A stretch of DNA of 45,500 bases from an uncultured Desulfocapsa sp. (GTDB lineage: Bacteria; Desulfobacterota; Desulfobulbia; Desulfobulbales; Desulfocapsaceae), in NCBI GenBank assembly GCA_947311475.1, contig CAMZLK010000079.1, positions 1 through 45,500 on the forward strand, read 5' to 3'. Below, in pieces: positions 43,721-45,500 of this stretch. Under the pieces are notes generated by a model, which saw only the letters and a list, made by a program, of their open reading frames with translations, was not told the origin of the DNA and ran no database searches. Position 1 is the first letter of the stretch; each line of letters begins with the position of its first letter. The position numbers and the translations under genes are program-made.

Positions 43721-45340
43721 TTACTCAGGCCACTGAAACAACAGTTTTTCAGCAGTTTTCTCCATCCAGGCAGGGATAGCCCCGTGGCACTGCTTTTTGA
43801 ATTGTCTCCAGTCTTCCAGCCAATCCACATGCTCGACTCTCTGGGGGGAAAAGGTCGCACACCAGGCAGTAACACATAACCAATATTCTATATTGTTATT
43901 TTGATCTGCTACCAATAATGTTTCCCAATCTACAAGTATTTGACAGAATAAGAGGATCCGCTTGCTTTCGCCACTAAAGCAACAAGCCTCCACAAAATTT
44001 TTGTATACTTTTAGCTCGGGGATCTTATGCTGCAATACTGTTTTCGGAAAAGGAGGTAAGTCCTCTTGAACGTTTCCTTTATCAGCAGAACCTTCCAACC
44101 AGGCAAGAAAAATTGTATGGCATTTGGAGGAAAAACTGTTTGTTTCGTAACGATCAGGGTTTTGTTCGGACAAACGTTTGTAAATAGCAAGTGATTTCCT
44201 GGCATGAGTCAGTGCTTCTTTATACTCGCTAGCATCACTTAAATGTTTGCCAACATTGTTCAAAGACATGGCATAGTCCGATTCGTAACGATCAGGGTTT
44301 TGTTCGGACAAACGTTTACGAATAGCAAGTGATTTTTTGGCATGATCCAGTGCTTCTTTATACTCGCCAGCATCACTTAAACGGTTGCCAACATTGTTCA
44401 AAGACATGGCATAGTCCTGAGCAAATCGTTTCTTGTTTTTACCGTATAACTGTTGAAACAGTGTGAGGCCTTTTTGGGCAGACATAAGAGCCTGTTCATC
44501 CTGGCCAACCCTATGAAGATTTACGGAATAATTTAATAATGCACCAGCATACTCAACCTTAGATTTGATTCTCTTTTTTCTTTGTCGGAATTTTCTACCA
44601 GCGTTTTCCACCAGAAAACCACTTATAGCGCAAGCCAAACCAGCAAGTTGCACAGACTCTTCCTTGAGCTTTGGTTCAAGTAAACCGGCAAGCTGACTTT
44701 TTGCTGCCAAGGGCAATCGCTTAAAAGCTGCTTCTGCCAACACAGACAACCCTCCCCCCGTTTCCACGGCTACAGACAAAATGTCGTCATGACAATGACG
44801 AAAGTGGCGACTCAGTGCTTCAATCAAAGTTTCGTACAAATCGGGTTGTTGACCTGACAATCTGGCAAGAACGGTCAAAGCATGGCGCCTGACAGGCTGG
44901 CTGGCACTATCTGAGAGCACAGCATCAAGTAATTCATCGGCCTCCATCCCAAGAAGTGTTTGACTGACCAGAGCTTCGCCAAGGAGATCCGGGCGGACAG
45001 CCTGTAAGCCCTGTTTTCCTGGATACAATGGCACCAAGGCATGAAACAGGACATCGAGATCATTTGCATCTCTTGAATCACAATTTACTGCAGACCAATA
45101 CGCTCCGGCACTGCCAATGGTCCTGAAACCTCCTGCCAAAGTGGCCAAAGCAAGCAGCAATTGAGCACGGCGGGCAGGAGCAGTTAAAGCGGTACCTTTC
45201 AGCAAACCCTGCCAGTAACGACGCTCATGATTCAGTAATGCCCTTGTCAAACCTTCTGCCGTGGTTGGACGCTCGCCATGTATTGCCAGTAATGCCGCCA
45301 TCTGCACATATAGCGGCCGGCCAAAATGGTCGCCTGACAT
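43721..45340 (-). pseudogene. C-terminal TPR part of a STAND-type NTPase, N-terminus lost
   Basis: 539 readable residues. The start SGDHFGRPLYVQMAALLAIHG and RPTTAEGLTRALLNHERRYW is the helical region that normally follows a P-loop NTPase domain in STAND proteins, but no Walker A or B motif exists in this frame, and TAA occurs 11 codons upstream of ATG 45,340. Then come helical repeats (about 100-270) and TPRs, with two nearly identical 46-residue units (DYAMSLNNVG...SEQNPDRYE). Complete relatives act as sensor switches in defence or signalling. The frame upstream of ATG adds only NHPAPNGVPE. The sequence has lost its NTPase, so a decayed gene is likelier than a TPR-only protein. Confidence 0.65.
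44144..44419. repeat. Two 138-bp tandem repeats coding TPR units
   Basis: cgtaacgatcagggttttg recurs at 44,146 and 44,284, exactly 138 bases apart, and the matching continues through the unit (46 codons). High nucleotide identity shows a recent duplication within the gene. Confidence 0.8.
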
Positions 45341-45427
45341 TTCAGGGACACCATTTGGTGCAGGGTGATTTTATCCTATCACCTTTATAAAACAACTTTA
45401 AGAAGTTACGTTTAAAACTGGACATTT

Positions 45428-45476
45428 TCTCTCAAACAAGATATCCTTAGTTATCCTGTAAATATTGTTTGAGAGA
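45428..45476. repeat. 12-bp perfect inverted repeat at right edge
   Basis: tctctcaaacaa (45,428-45,439) and ttgtttgagaga (45,465-45,476), 25 bases apart. It precedes a possible start codon at 45,481 by 4 bases. Could be an operator of that gene or an element end; the window stops too soon to tell. Confidence 0.6.
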
Positions 45477-45480
45477 TATC

Positions 45481-45500
45481 ATGCTTTTATCTGAAGTCAC
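45481..45500 (+). CDS. Possible start of a gene cut by the window edge
   Basis: ATG 45,481 with gagag 5 bases upstream gives MLLSEV before the sequence ends. Nothing more can be said. Confidence 0.25.

Overview
The window looks like a chromosomal segment of a Gram-negative, moderate-GC bacterium, most likely a Desulfobacterota (Desulfobulbales-type) sulfate reducer or relative. I base this on gene content and on how the proteins read (single-chain PurL, GspE/PilB-type ATPase, SmpB, dispersed palindromes of a kind I associate with that group); no search was run, so the lineage is an inference.

Left part (1-10,997), core genome: NIF3-family protein, a CAU-anticodon tRNA with its own promoter, an M48 metalloprotease with TPRs, endonuclease IV (nfo), purL, a GspE/PilB-type secretion/pilus ATPase, smpB and, just downstream, the tmRNA gene ssrA (tag ADDYNYALAA) with a strong terminator. 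smpB and ssrA act together in ribosome rescue.

Middle (11,149-31,460), a defence island. On the minus strand one tightly packed 12.6-kb operon reads HTH regulator - hsdM - AlbA_2/RecG-like protein - hsdS - AAA ATPase - subtilisin-like protease - rhuM - hsdR. It is a type I restriction-modification system with an IetAS-like ATPase/protease pair lodged between hsdS and hsdR. On the plus strand follow a remnant AlbA_2-type gene, a second rhuM, a second AlbA_2-type gene split by a frameshift, and a TOTE-type primase-helicase. Next comes a CopG/ParE toxin-antitoxin locus whose toxin is wrecked by two indels, a stop codon and insertion of a 159-bp mobile element, then a HEAT-repeat protein.

Right-middle (31,508-39,517): a small ORF coupled to a SNF2 helicase, and a SWIM zinc-finger protein that normally sits beside such helicases. 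They are separated here by about 4 kb of toxin-antitoxin-type genes (AbiEii-like nucleotidyltransferase pair, DUF4160/DUF2442, AbrB/PIN), REP-like repeats and two more copies of the 159-bp element. A 27-bp near-perfect direct repeat of the SNF2 3' end lies at the far side, as expected if the block was inserted.

Right end (39,586-45,500): a CaCA-family cation antiporter, a small membrane/coiled-coil protein, an FAD-dependent oxidoreductase related to halogenases and geranylgeranyl reductases, and the C-terminal TPR part of a STAND-type NTPase that has lost its NTPase domain.

The most interesting points are the IetAS-like pair inside the type I operon, the duplicated rhuM/AlbA_2 module (once in the restriction operon, once before a TOTE primase-helicase), the 159-bp element caught inside parE, and the repeat-flanked toxin-antitoxin block between SNF2 and SWIM.
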